NCBI GenBank assembly: GCA_910586545.1 | Contig: CAJUIQ010000003.1 | Location: 16,599 to 80,598, forward strand | DNA length: 64,000 nt | Source of the DNA: an uncultured Eubacteriales bacterium | Lineage (GTDB): Bacteria; Bacillota; Clostridia; Oscillospirales; CAG-272 | Direction: 5' to 3' | In this document: piece after piece, positions 44,891 through 53,371 of the stretch | Position numbering within the stretch: the first letter of the stretch is position 1 | Layout of the letters: each line of letters opens with the position of its first letter | Notes under the pieces: generated by a model | What the model was told of the DNA's origin: nothing | Database searches by the model: none | Seen by the model: the letters and a program-made list of their open reading frames with translations, nothing else | Position numbers and translations under genes: made by a program

Positions 44891-45856
44891 TTACGTTTTT
44901 TGTACTTTCTCTGCCCGCACAGCTCCGAATACTTTTCTAGCACAGAGCTTTGTAATATACGGGGTGAGGATATTCATCAGCAAAATAGCAAAGGATACGC
45001 CCTCCGGATAGGTTCCCCACAGACGAATCGCCGCAGTGATAATGCCGCATCCAATGCCGAACAGGAGCTTACCCCATCCGGTAGGCGGGGAGGTAGCATA
45101 ATCGGTAGCCATGAAAAACGCTCCTAGCATCAGTCCTCCGGAAAGGATCTGATAGAGCGCAGCCTCCAGGCTGAAATCCCCCGCAAAAAAGGAAATCAGA
45201 AATACCGTACCAATAAAAGCCACAGGGGTATGCCAGGTGATTATCCTTCGAATCAGCAAATAGACCCCGCCGATAAGCAGCGCCAGGGCGCAGGTCTCCC
45301 CCATACAGCCCGCATGTTTTCCAAGGACAAGATCAAACAAGGAAGGCAGCTTTTCCGTGCCCTCCGCCGCCATAGCCAAAGGCGTAGCGCTACTGATCAG
45401 ATCGCCGCTGGAGAAGCCTGTCGGCTTTGTCCAGTATGTCATAGATTGAGAGAAGGACAGCAGCAATACAATTCGCGCCGTAATGGCAGGGTTGGCAAAA
45501 TTGCAGCCAATACCGCCGAACAGCTGCTTTACAATAACGATAGCCACTACACTGCCTACAATAGCCTGCCATTCCGGAATAGACACCGGCAAATTAAAGG
45601 CAAGGAGCATACCCGTAACCACAGCGGACAAATCCCCGATGGAGGGGGTACGTTTGGTGACCAATTGAAAAATCAGTTCAGACAGCACACATGCAAGTAC
45701 GCAAATAGCCGTGATGTATAACGCCCGAGCGCCGAACAACCAAACAGCTGCCACAAGCGCCGGACAAAGCGCAATCACCACATCCAGCATAATACCGCCG
45801 GTGGTGACGCTGCTTCGAATATGAGGAGATACCGTGATCTGCAGTTTTTGATCCAT
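44891..45856 (-). CDS. rnfD: RNF complex subunit RnfD (membrane)
   Basis: A 321-residue polytopic subunit homologous to NqrB that carries a covalently bound FMN. It begins ITVSPHIRSSVTTGGIMLDVV with the usual conserved N-terminal block. The motif SSATPLA contains the Thr that normally receives FMN, the conserved FGGIGCNFANPAI follows the central membrane segments, and ATDYATSPPTGWGKL the later ones. It may form the ion channel with RnfA and RnfE. It lies between rnfC and rnfG in the operon. Confidence 0.95.
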   Translation of the reverse strand: MDQKLQITVSPHIRSSVTTGGIMLDVVIALCPALVAAVWLFGARALYITAICVLACVLSELIFQLVTKRTPSIGDLSAVVTGMLLAFNLPVSIPEWQAIVGSVVAIVIVKQLFGGIGCNFANPAITARIVLLLSFSQSMTYWTKPTGFSSGDLISSATPLAMAAEGTEKLPSLFDLVLGKHAGCMGETCALALLIGGVYLLIRRIITWHTPVAFIGTVFLISFFAGDFSLEAALYQILSGGLMLGAFFMATDYATSPPTGWGKLLFGIGCGIITAAIRLWGTYPEGVSFAILLMNILTPYITKLCARKVFGAVRAEKVQKT

Positions 45857-45885
45857 TTTGCAATCCCTTTCCGTATCCTACAAAG

Positions 45886-47190
45886 TCACTTTTTCGATTT
45901 CTGCCATGCGGCCAGCGCCGCCTTAGCCAGTTTATTCTGCTGCACCAGCGGCCGTTTTGCCGGGCAGACATAGCTGCAACAGCCGCATTCCATACATAAA
46001 TTCGCATGAACCTTTTGCAGCGCTTCCATATTGCCGCTGCCGTATGCCGTCGCAATAGAAACCGGGGCCAGTCCAATGGGACAGATATTGGTGCACCGGC
46101 CACAGCGGATACAATTGGTAGCGTCCACCGGCGCTGCATCTCGGACATCCAGAGCAAGCAGTGCATTGGTCTGCTTTAAAACAGGCATATGCAAGTCCGG
46201 CACGGATACTCCCATCATGGGACCGCCATATAAAACTTTTCCCGGCTGACTTTTGAAGCCGCCGCAGAAATCAAACACAGCCTGCAGCGTGGCGCCGATA
46301 GGCACAATCACATTTTGCGGATTCGCCACCGCGGATCCGTCTACGGTAACGCATTTCTCTACAAGGGGCATGCCCGTACGAATATAGCGGGCGATAGTCG
46401 CCAGCGTAGTACAGTTCAATACGATTACGCCTACGTCAATCGGCAGGCCGCCCTCCGGCACAACCTTTCCGGTAGTATGGTAAATGAGAACCTTTTCCGC
46501 GCCCTGAGGATAGATAGAAGGCAGTTCTTTTACAATGACTTTCCCGTCGCTGCCGGCAATCTGCTTCATAGCACGGATACACTGCGGTTTGTTCTTTTCT
46601 ACACCAATAATAATTTTCTTCGCTCCAAGATACTTTTGGAGCAGATGGATTCCCTCCAAAATGTCCTGACTGCGATCCAACATGGTGCGGGTGTCGCTGG
46701 TAATGTATGGTTCGCACTCCGCTCCGTTGATAACGATTTCCTGAATTCGAGACGGATCTCCAATGTCCAGCTTCACACCGGTTGGAAATCCCGCGCCGCC
46801 CAAGCCAACCACACCGCTGTCCCGCACCGCCTGAACAAACGACTGTGTATCGGACACCTGAACAGGCGCCAGCCCAGGATCCGGAGTCATGGCACCGTCC
46901 GGCTTTATGAAGACGGCGGGCACATAGTTCCCGCTGGACAAAAGTACTTCTTCAATTTTCTCCACCGTGCCGGACACACCGGAATATATGGGGGAAGAAA
47001 CAGCCCCAGCGCCTTCGGCAAGCAGCGTGCCCACGCACACTGTGTCGCCCTTCTTCCGGACAGGCGTCGCCGGCGCGCCGATATGCTGCGTCATAGGATA
47101 TATGGCAATATCCAACGCTGTCATGTAGGCGGGAGCGCTGTCCGCGGTAGACTTCAAGTGGGGGACGCGTACCCCCTTCATCCGTTTCAT
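45886..47190 (-). CDS. rnfC: RNF complex subunit RnfC (NADH site, Fe-S)
   Basis: The peripheral subunit that reduces NAD+. Glycine-rich flavin/NADH motifs include GVVGLGGAGFPTGVKL, and the C-terminal cluster motifs are CIRCGRCTNICP and CMECGCCSYVCP. The open frame extends to 47313, but AAGAAAGG lies just before the ATG cluster at 47202, 47190 and 47181. 47190 is a compromise; the protein then begins MKRMKGVRVPHLKS as in relatives. The promoter at 47334-47362 gives a leader of about 130 nt. It is the first gene of the operon. Confidence 0.93.
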   Translation of the reverse strand: MKRMKGVRVPHLKSTADSAPAYMTALDIAIYPMTQHIGAPATPVRKKGDTVCVGTLLAEGAGAVSSPIYSGVSGTVEKIEEVLLSSGNYVPAVFIKPDGAMTPDPGLAPVQVSDTQSFVQAVRDSGVVGLGGAGFPTGVKLDIGDPSRIQEIVINGAECEPYITSDTRTMLDRSQDILEGIHLLQKYLGAKKIIIGVEKNKPQCIRAMKQIAGSDGKVIVKELPSIYPQGAEKVLIYHTTGKVVPEGGLPIDVGVIVLNCTTLATIARYIRTGMPLVEKCVTVDGSAVANPQNVIVPIGATLQAVFDFCGGFKSQPGKVLYGGPMMGVSVPDLHMPVLKQTNALLALDVRDAAPVDATNCIRCGRCTNICPIGLAPVSIATAYGSGNMEALQKVHANLCMECGCCSYVCPAKRPLVQQNKLAKAALAAWQKSKK

Positions 47191-47333
47191 TTCTTTGACC
47201 ATACCTTTCTTGGCGTTTGCGTTATTTTTTGTAAAAATACTGCGCCATTTCACATAAATCGCAAATGAGAGTTTGTAAACAGCACACTCGCAAACCGCCA
47301 CCTTTTTTTGCACCGTGCATACAAATTTATTTT

Positions 47334-47362
47334 ATTATAAACTGCCAGGTAATAAATGTCAA
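47334..47362 (-). promoter_or_regulatory. Consensus sigma-A promoter for the rnf operon
   Basis: On the minus strand TTGACA (47357-47362), a 17-nt spacer and TATAAT (47334-47339) match the consensus exactly. Transcription would start near 47327, giving a 130-nt leader with no recognised riboswitch or Rex-like TTGTTAA palindrome. Confidence 0.85.
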
Positions 47363-47415
47363 TTCCTAAGGGCATGATATAGTATTATAATTATAAAGAT
47401 AATTTACCGTAAGGA

Positions 47416-47444
47416 TTGCATATTGAAACACAACGTGCTATAAT
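47416..47444 (+). promoter_or_regulatory. Sigma-A promoter for the Mrp/Mbh-type operon
   Basis: TTGCAT (47416-47421), 17 nt, TATAAT (47439-47444). It is divergent from the rnf promoter, with the two -35 boxes 53 nt apart. A factor bound between them could affect both operons. Confidence 0.75.
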
Positions 47445-47498
47445 AGCGCTGCCTTGTGCATGACCTATTTATTCAGAGAAGAAAAGAGTGCTATAATC

Positions 47499-47966
47499 AT
47501 GATTATACTGCTGTTTGTATTCTGGCTGATACTCAGCCAGCAAATCACCTTGGAAATCTGTATATTCGGGCTGCTGATTACCGGATGCGTGGCTGTTTTT
47601 ATGTGTCGGCATCTGGGATATTCTCTGCGCACGGAATGGGAAATCTGGAGGAATATACTGTTAGGATGCGCCTATTTGCTGGTTCTGATACTGGAAATCT
47701 TAAAAGCCAACTGGACTGTGGCGGGAATTATCCTGGGGAGACGGAAGCGATATCGCCCCGCAATCGTGTGCGTGCAAATTCCCCTACAGCGACCGGTTCT
47801 GCAAGCAATTTACGCCAATTCCATTACCATTACTCCCGGAACGATTACCGTAGAACAAGAGAATAATGTCTACACCGTCCACTGTCTGGACCAAAATATG
47901 GCGGCGGGGCTTGCCGACAGCACCTTGCTAAAAATTCTGCAAAAAATGGAGGGAACAAAGGCATGA
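47499..47966 (+). CDS. mrpE: Mrp-type Na+/H+ antiporter subunit E
   Basis: A 155-residue MrpE/MbhA-like protein: two N-terminal membrane segments (MIILLFVFWLILSQQITLEI and the next), then ILKANWTVAGIIL and the conserved ANSITITPGTITVE and YTVHCLD blocks of the cytoplasmic domain. The open frame extends upstream to a TTG at 47454, but that lies at the predicted transcript start. The ATG at 47499, which begins a typical MrpE membrane helix, is taken. It is first in a ten-gene operon and overlaps mrpF (ATGA). Confidence 0.88.
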   Translation: MIILLFVFWLILSQQITLEICIFGLLITGCVAVFMCRHLGYSLRTEWEIWRNILLGCAYLLVLILEILKANWTVAGIILGRRKRYRPAIVCVQIPLQRPVLQAIYANSITITPGTITVEQENNVYTVHCLDQNMAAGLADSTLLKILQKMEGTKA

Positions 47967-48289
47967 GTGTCGAAACTGCATATCGTCTGCTTTTTCAAGG
48001 TACATTGATCGTTCTTTCTGCTATGGTCATCGTAGCGCTGATTCGAACAGTCACCGGCAGGCTTACCGTAGATAAAATCATCGGCATCAACCTGATCAGC
48101 ACCATTGTAGTAATTGCAATCTGCGTGCTTGCCGTCCTTTTTCAGGAGAATTATATTGTGGACATTGCCATGGTATATGTGATGATTTCTTTTGTAGCGG
48201 TGATGATCCTGTGTAAAATCTACATCAATCTGTTTGCCGCGCCTGGAAACAGAAAGCAAAGGAAAGGACGAGAACGACATGACGATTGA
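47963..48289 (+). CDS. mrpF: Mrp-type antiporter subunit F
   Basis: A 108-residue MrpF/MbhB-like subunit with three membrane segments. The block ALIRTVTGRLTVDKIIGINLISTIVV is the family signature (RxxxGPTxxDRVxxxN type, altered here), and DIAMVYVMISFVAVMIL is the third helix. It ends in a basic tail. Its start overlaps the mrpE stop, and its 3' end overlaps the mrpG start by 11 nt. Confidence 0.88.
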   Translation: MSVETAYRLLFQGTLIVLSAMVIVALIRTVTGRLTVDKIIGINLISTIVVIAICVLAVLFQENYIVDIAMVYVMISFVAVMILCKIYINLFAAPGNRKQRKGRERHDD

Positions 48290-48632
48290 ATGGATTCGCT
48301 TTTGGATTGTGGCAGTACTTACACTGCTGGGAATATTAACGCTTGCTATAGCCATATTTGGCACGTTTCGTTTTCAGTTTGCTCTGAACCGTATTCACTC
48401 CGCGGCGATAGCAGACACGCTGGCTCTGATTTTGTTTGTTGCCGCTTTGGCGTTGCATGAAGGCGCCGCCCCCATATCTCTGAAACTACTGCTTGTGGTG
48501 GGATTCCAATGGTGCACCAGCCCGGTTTCATCCCACTTGCTTACAAAATTTGAATATATGACAGACAAAACCCTGGCTCGGTACTGCATACTGCCGGACA
48601 ACGAAAAAAGCAGAAAAGATGCGGCAAAGTAA
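48279..48632 (+). CDS. mrpG: Mrp-type antiporter subunit G
   Basis: A 117-residue MrpG/MbhC-like subunit. TLLGILTLAIAIFGTFRFQFALNRIHSAAIADTLALILFVAALAL has the conserved G-x-x-R-x-x-x-x-x-x-R-x-H-A pattern of MrpG. The start ATG at 48279 overlaps mrpF. The 5' open frame to 48234 is out of place for this family. Confidence 0.88.
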   Translation: MTIEWIRFWIVAVLTLLGILTLAIAIFGTFRFQFALNRIHSAAIADTLALILFVAALALHEGAAPISLKLLLVVGFQWCTSPVSSHLLTKFEYMTDKTLARYCILPDNEKSRKDAAK

Positions 48633-48683
48633 ACCCGGCGGGTAATTTTCTTTCCAGTTTTATAGAAAGGGGTTGTTTTAACA

Positions 48684-48995
48684 ATGCTTCGTGAAATATT
48701 TTTACTGCTGCTTTTGGGCGGCCTGATTTTCTGCGCCGTAGCCACTGCTGTTTCCCGCAGACTGATGCGTACCGTCATTATTTTCATGGCGTACAGCCTG
48801 ATTATGTCTGTGGTTTGGCTGCTACTGGAAGCGCCGGATTTAGGCATCACGGAAGCGGCGGTAGGTGCCGGCGTTACAGGGATTCTGTTTTACTTGGCAT
48901 TGCGCAGAATCCATCAATTTGACAAAGACGCCGCGGATGCAGAAGTAAAGAACGAGAAATCCGATAAAGAAAACGGATCCGTTGAAGGGAAGTGA
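48684..48995 (+). CDS. DUF4040/MbhD-like antiporter subunit
   Basis: A 103-residue protein with three membrane segments matching MbhD/DUF4040, a part of MrpA made as a separate protein in archaeal Mbh-type and related complexes. The motif LLLEAPDLGITEAAVGAGVTGILFYLAL carries the Glu/Asp-rich turn (APDxAxTEAxVG) that is the family signature. A charged C-tail follows. AGAAAGGGG lies upstream. Confidence 0.87.
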   Translation: MLREIFLLLLLGGLIFCAVATAVSRRLMRTVIIFMAYSLIMSVVWLLLEAPDLGITEAAVGAGVTGILFYLALRRIHQFDKDAADAEVKNEKSDKENGSVEGK

Positions 48996-49000
48996 GACAG

Positions 49001-49915
49001 ATGCGCAGGTCCTTTTTACAAAAGCTTTCCGCATGGTACAAGGGAAGCTATGATTTTACACTGAAAACAGCCGATCAAATAGACGCCCGCATGGCGCACG
49101 AATATACAGGCAAGGAGCATAAGCTGCGGGAAGTGGAGCGCAGGGAACTGGTGTTCTCCGGAGTCTTATACAATATCCTATGCGTACTGTTTTGCCTGAT
49201 TTTTATCGGCGTGCTGCTGTGGTCCGTACTGTTTCTGCCGCCCCATGGAAGCCCAGACAATCCGGCAGTCAACGAAGTGATGGACAGGTATGTCGCTGCT
49301 GGCATGGAAGAAACTGGAGCGGTGAATACGGTGGCCGGTATGATTTTAGATTACCGTGCCTTTGATACGCTGGGAGAATCCTTTGTTTTGTTCACAGCGG
49401 TTTGTGCCGTAACGATTCTCATGAAGAACACCAAAGAAAGCGCGGCGGATGGAACGCCCATTCCCATGATTGTAAAACCGGGCATTGTGGAATATTCCAA
49501 AGACAATATCGTAAAAACCGTCAGCCGTTTTTTGATTCCCTTTATTTTGGTATTCGGCATATATGTGCTCCTCAACGGACATTTATCTCCGGGGGGCGGC
49601 TTCTCCGGCGGCGCGATCCTGGGAAGCGCGCTGATTCTCTATGCTATGGTATACGGAGAAGACCGGGCGGCGGCAGTATTCAGTGAGCGACTGATAAAAA
49701 CAATCATACTCATATCCCTTAGCTTTTATGCCATCGCGAAATCCTACTCGTTTTTCACTGGTGCAAACCATTTGAAATCGATTATCTCTACAGGTACGCC
49801 TGGTCGGATTTTGTCGGCGGGTTTGATTCTCCCGCTGAATATTGCGGTAGGGATTGTGGTCTGCTGCACGATGTATTCCTTTTATATGTATTTTCGAAGG
49901 GGACGCATCCAATAA
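49001..49915 (+). CDS. MbhE-MrpB fusion-type antiporter subunit
   Basis: A 304-residue membrane protein joining an MbhE-like part (about residues 45-145: two membrane segments, with NTVAGMILDYRAFDTLGESFVLFTAVCAV, the conserved motif of MrpA-C/MbhE) to an MrpB/MbhF-like domain (about 165-300: GIYVLLNGHLSPGGGFSGGAILGSALILYAM, a hallmark of MrpB). The ATG at 49001 is taken; a GTG three codons earlier overlaps the preceding stop. The first about 45 residues are charged and cytosolic. The fusion matches the split MrpA arrangement seen in Mbh-like clusters. Confidence 0.85.
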   Translation: MRRSFLQKLSAWYKGSYDFTLKTADQIDARMAHEYTGKEHKLREVERRELVFSGVLYNILCVLFCLIFIGVLLWSVLFLPPHGSPDNPAVNEVMDRYVAAGMEETGAVNTVAGMILDYRAFDTLGESFVLFTAVCAVTILMKNTKESAADGTPIPMIVKPGIVEYSKDNIVKTVSRFLIPFILVFGIYVLLNGHLSPGGGFSGGAILGSALILYAMVYGEDRAAAVFSERLIKTIILISLSFYAIAKSYSFFTGANHLKSIISTGTPGRILSAGLILPLNIAVGIVVCCTMYSFYMYFRRGRIQ

Positions 49916-49957
49916 CCGCTTTTATCATGTATAAATCATTGACAGAAAGGAACGGCT

Positions 49958-50356
49958 ATGTTTACATCATTTAAAGATTTGTGGGTACATCTGACAGACA
50001 ATTATATTGTCGTCGTCTCCATTATTCTGTTTGGAATTGGTTTTACCACCCTGCTTTTTTCCCGCAATCTTTTGAAAAAAGTGGTCGGACTGAATATTAT
50101 GGACACCGGTGTATATCTTTTACTGGTCTCCATGGGGTTTATCGACGGCCGGCACGCACCGATTATTGCAAACGGAATTACGGATACCGCGCATTACATC
50201 AATCCTATCCCTAGCGGGCTGGTGCTCACAGGAATCGTCGTATCCGTCAGCGTGACGGCGATTATGTTATCTTTGATTGTCCGGCTTTACGAAAAATATC
50301 ACTCTCTCAATCTGGACGTAATTTATGAACTTAGAAATAAGGAGGAGCATGCCTGA
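49958..50356 (+). CDS. mrpC: Mrp-type antiporter subunit C (NuoK-like)
   Basis: A 132-residue MrpC/MbhG subunit homologous to NuoK. Three membrane segments are visible (IVVVSIILFGIGFTTLLFSRNLLKKVVGLNIMDTGVYLLLVSMGF and the third LVLTGIVVSVSVTAIMLSLIVRLYEKY). The usual conserved Glu in the second helix, present in NuoK, is not obvious here; NIMDTGVYLL has Asp at the corresponding place. Its stop overlaps the next start (TGATG). Confidence 0.88.
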   Translation: MFTSFKDLWVHLTDNYIVVVSIILFGIGFTTLLFSRNLLKKVVGLNIMDTGVYLLLVSMGFIDGRHAPIIANGITDTAHYINPIPSGLVLTGIVVSVSVTAIMLSLIVRLYEKYHSLNLDVIYELRNKEEHA

Positions 50357-51873
50357 TGCTGCGGGATCTATTCGCCTCCGATTTCATCCACAATTTTCCT
50401 CTATTTGCCATAATCCTGTGTCTGCTTTGCGCTGTAATTTCCTTTGTGCTGCGGAGCAGAGGTGCCCGAATACTTACCTATATTTTGGTATTGACAGACA
50501 TGGTCCTGAACGGCAGTGTACTTTTGCACAACCTGATTACAGGAGAGCGTTTCACCTACATGATGGGTCATTTCCCTGCGCCTTGGGGAAATGAAATTGC
50601 CGCGGGATTACTGGAACCTGCCTTTGCCCTTTTGTTCGGCGTAGTGATTTTCTGTTCTATCACCGCCGGCAGAAATCGAATTTCCACCGATGTGCGGGCC
50701 GACAAGCAGCATTTCTACTATATCCTGGTGGATCTGGCTCAGGTGGCCATGTTTGCGCTGTGCTACACAAATGATATATTCACCGGATATGTATTTATTG
50801 AAATCTGTACACTGGCCTCCTGCGGTCTTCTGATGATCCGAAATGCGGGAAAACCGTTGGTTGCCGCAACCCGGTATATGATCTTCAACCTGATTGGCTC
50901 CGGGATGTTTTTGATGGGTATTACCATGCTGTACGGCGTGACAGGGCATCTTTTGTTTCCACAGCTGCAGCAGGCGGCCGCCTCTGCATGGAACAGCGGC
51001 GCATATCACGGGGTTATGATCATATCCATCGGCTTGACGGTTAGCGGGCTAGCTATCAAAAGCGGGCTGTTCCCTTTCCATTTTTGGATGCCGGATACCT
51101 ACGGCACTGCTACGCCCGCCTCATCGGCCATTCTTTCCGGTGTGATCTCCAAGGGATATATTTTTCTGCTGATTAAAATTATTTACCGCGTGTATGGACA
51201 TAGCGTGTTTATGGAAACAGGAATTCAAAACATCCTTTTCCTATTTGGTATTGCAGGCATGATCGTCGGATCTGTCTCTGCAATTCGGGCCGGTACCATT
51301 ACCAAAATGACCGCATTTTCCTCAGCGGCACAAATCGGATATATTTTTATGGGAATCGGCATGGGCACCAGAGAGGCGATGATCGCCGTATTTTTCCATA
51401 TCTGTGCCCACGCCATTACAAAGCCCGTACTGTTTCTTTCCAGCAGCGCGCTGATCGACGCGTCCGATGGTGGGCGTGACTTTGCGTCTCTTCGGGGCGC
51501 GGCGCATAGAAACCCTGCCGCCGGACTTGCCTTTCTATGCGGATCCCTCTCTATGATCGGATTCCCCATTTTCACCGGATTTATCTCCAAACTGTATTTC
51601 GCGCTGTCCGCGTTCGCCTTTCCCCACAAATCCATGCTTGTCCTGTTGGCTCTTGCTGTCAGCACAATTTTGAACGTCATCTATTTTATGTATGTTTCGG
51701 TGATTCTTTATACCGGGGGGCCGGATCCGGCAAAACGAATGGGATTGGGCCGGCAAAAAGCCTTTGCAGCTGCGGTTTTTTTGCTGATTCTTGTAAATGT
51801 AGCAATCGGACTGCATTCCCAGCCTCTCACCCAACTGTTTGAATCCGGACTGGACTTGTTCCTACAATTATAA
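50356..51873 (+). CDS. mrpD: Proton-conducting antiporter subunit, MrpD/NuoM-like (1 of 4)
   Basis: A 505-residue polytopic subunit of the NuoL/M/N-MrpA/D superfamily, likely MrpD. The conserved Glu of helix 5 is in GYVFIEICTLASCGLLMI, the Lys of helix 7 in GLAIKSGLFPFHFWMPD, and the second Lys in SGVISKGYIFLLIKI. The PDTYGTATPASSAILSG motif is also typical. It is directly coupled to mrpC (TGATG) and followed by three more antiporter paralogues of similar length. Confidence 0.93.
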   Translation: MLRDLFASDFIHNFPLFAIILCLLCAVISFVLRSRGARILTYILVLTDMVLNGSVLLHNLITGERFTYMMGHFPAPWGNEIAAGLLEPAFALLFGVVIFCSITAGRNRISTDVRADKQHFYYILVDLAQVAMFALCYTNDIFTGYVFIEICTLASCGLLMIRNAGKPLVAATRYMIFNLIGSGMFLMGITMLYGVTGHLLFPQLQQAAASAWNSGAYHGVMIISIGLTVSGLAIKSGLFPFHFWMPDTYGTATPASSAILSGVISKGYIFLLIKIIYRVYGHSVFMETGIQNILFLFGIAGMIVGSVSAIRAGTITKMTAFSSAAQIGYIFMGIGMGTREAMIAVFFHICAHAITKPVLFLSSSALIDASDGGRDFASLRGAAHRNPAAGLAFLCGSLSMIGFPIFTGFISKLYFALSAFAFPHKSMLVLLALAVSTILNVIYFMYVSVILYTGGPDPAKRMGLGRQKAFAAAVFLLILVNVAIGLHSQPLTQLFESGLDLFLQL

Positions 51874-51889
51874 TAGAAGGGAGACAACA

Positions 51890-53341
51890 ATGCATCTGCT
51901 TATACCCTTTTTCATTTCTCTTTTGGCGGGAATCCTGTTTGCTCTGATGCAGAAGGCTTCCAGGCGGCTGCTATGCACACTGGCCATCGTCATTGCCGCC
52001 GTGCAGGCAGTGCTTTTGTCCCTTCCGCTTCTGACCGACGGCGATGGAATCACGCTCTGGCGTTTTTCCGATTCTCTGCGGCTTTCCTTGGCCGCAGATG
52101 GAATCGGCGCCCTGTTCGGACTTCTCACCGGCTGGGGGTGGCTGCTGTGTGTGATTTTTTCCAGCACGTATATGAGCCACGAAGAAAAGGAGGCGCGGTT
52201 TTATGCGTTTCTGTTCCTGTCTCAGGCATGCCTGATCGGCGTATTTTTTGCAGACAATCTTCTCACACTGTACCTGTTTTTTGAACTGACCACCCTGGCT
52301 TCTATGCCTCTTGTACTGCACAGCGGAACTAAAAACGCCATAGCAGGGGGAATGAGTTATCTATTCTACTCCCTAGCGGGAGCGATCATCGCCTTGTTTG
52401 GTCTTATGGTTCTCTATCATGAAGCCGGTACGCTGGACTTTGCAGCCGGCGGATATCTGCAGGGAGATAGCTCCGATACACTGCTGCTGGCGGGCATATT
52501 CGCCTGTGTAATAGGCTTTGGCGCCAAAGGGGGACTATTTCCCCTGCATGCGTGGCTGCCTGCCGCACATCCACAGGCGCCGGCGCCGGCGTCTGCTATC
52601 CTCTCGGGTATTATCACGAAATCGGGCGTGATTGCAATTCTGCGCCTGCTCTTTTATGTAGTCGATCCTGCTTTGATTCGGGGAACATGGGTACAGTACA
52701 CGTTGCTTGGTCTGGCGCTTTTGACGGTTATGATTGGTTCCGCGCTGGCCCTTGCGGAAAACAACCTGAAGCGCAGGCTTGCCCTCTCCTCCGTAAGCCA
52801 GGTTTCCTATGTACTGATAGGCCTGTTTTTATTAAACAGTGACGCGCTGTCTGGCGCGCTTTTACAGGTCATATTTCATATGATTGCCAAAGCTGGGTTG
52901 TTTCTGTGCGCGGGGGCGCTGATCTATCTTACCGGAAAAACCGATACGGGGGATTACGTCGGATGCGGCAGAAAGTATCCTGCCCTTTTTGTGTGCTTCA
53001 CCATTCTTTCTTTATCTCTTATCGGCATCCCCCCCGCAGGCGGATTCTACAGCAAATGGTATCTGGCCATAGGCGCCTTAGAGGGAGCCGGTTCCTTTAC
53101 CTATGTCATTCCCGCCCTGCTGTTGGTAAGCGCTCTTCTTACAGCGGGATATCTGCTGCCAATCGTCGGAAAGGCTTTCTATCCAGGCACGGAAATATCC
53201 GGTACGCTGCGGCGGGAGCACACCCCAGTAGGAATCTTAGTGCCGCTTCTAGTTTTTGCGGCGGCATCGATTTTGCCCGGAATTTTCTTTCCCGCTGTGG
53301 AAAATGGGGTTTTATCTCTAACTGCCGGCATATTCGGCTGA
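51890..53341 (+). CDS. Proton-conducting antiporter subunit, NuoL/M/N-like (2 of 4)
   Basis: A 483-residue paralogue of the preceding gene. Functional residues are kept: Glu in LYLFFELTTLASMPL, Lys in GFGAKGGLFPLHAWLP and the second Lys in GIITKSGVIAILRL. The ATG at 51890 is preferred (AAGGGAG is 7 nt upstream) over the frame start at 51839, which lies inside the previous gene. Which partner (MrpA or MrpD lineage) it belongs to needs a tree. It is the second antiporter unit in the operon. Confidence 0.93.
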   Translation: MHLLIPFFISLLAGILFALMQKASRRLLCTLAIVIAAVQAVLLSLPLLTDGDGITLWRFSDSLRLSLAADGIGALFGLLTGWGWLLCVIFSSTYMSHEEKEARFYAFLFLSQACLIGVFFADNLLTLYLFFELTTLASMPLVLHSGTKNAIAGGMSYLFYSLAGAIIALFGLMVLYHEAGTLDFAAGGYLQGDSSDTLLLAGIFACVIGFGAKGGLFPLHAWLPAAHPQAPAPASAILSGIITKSGVIAILRLLFYVVDPALIRGTWVQYTLLGLALLTVMIGSALALAENNLKRRLALSSVSQVSYVLIGLFLLNSDALSGALLQVIFHMIAKAGLFLCAGALIYLTGKTDTGDYVGCGRKYPALFVCFTILSLSLIGIPPAGGFYSKWYLAIGALEGAGSFTYVIPALLLVSALLTAGYLLPIVGKAFYPGTEISGTLRREHTPVGILVPLLVFAAASILPGIFFPAVENGVLSLTAGIFG

Positions 53342-53371
53342 TTTTATCTTCCAATGAAAGGAATGAATGAC

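Noticed and set aside
47191..47327. Rex-type redox operator in the rnf leader
   Set aside because: No TTGTTAA-type palindrome or close relative is present.
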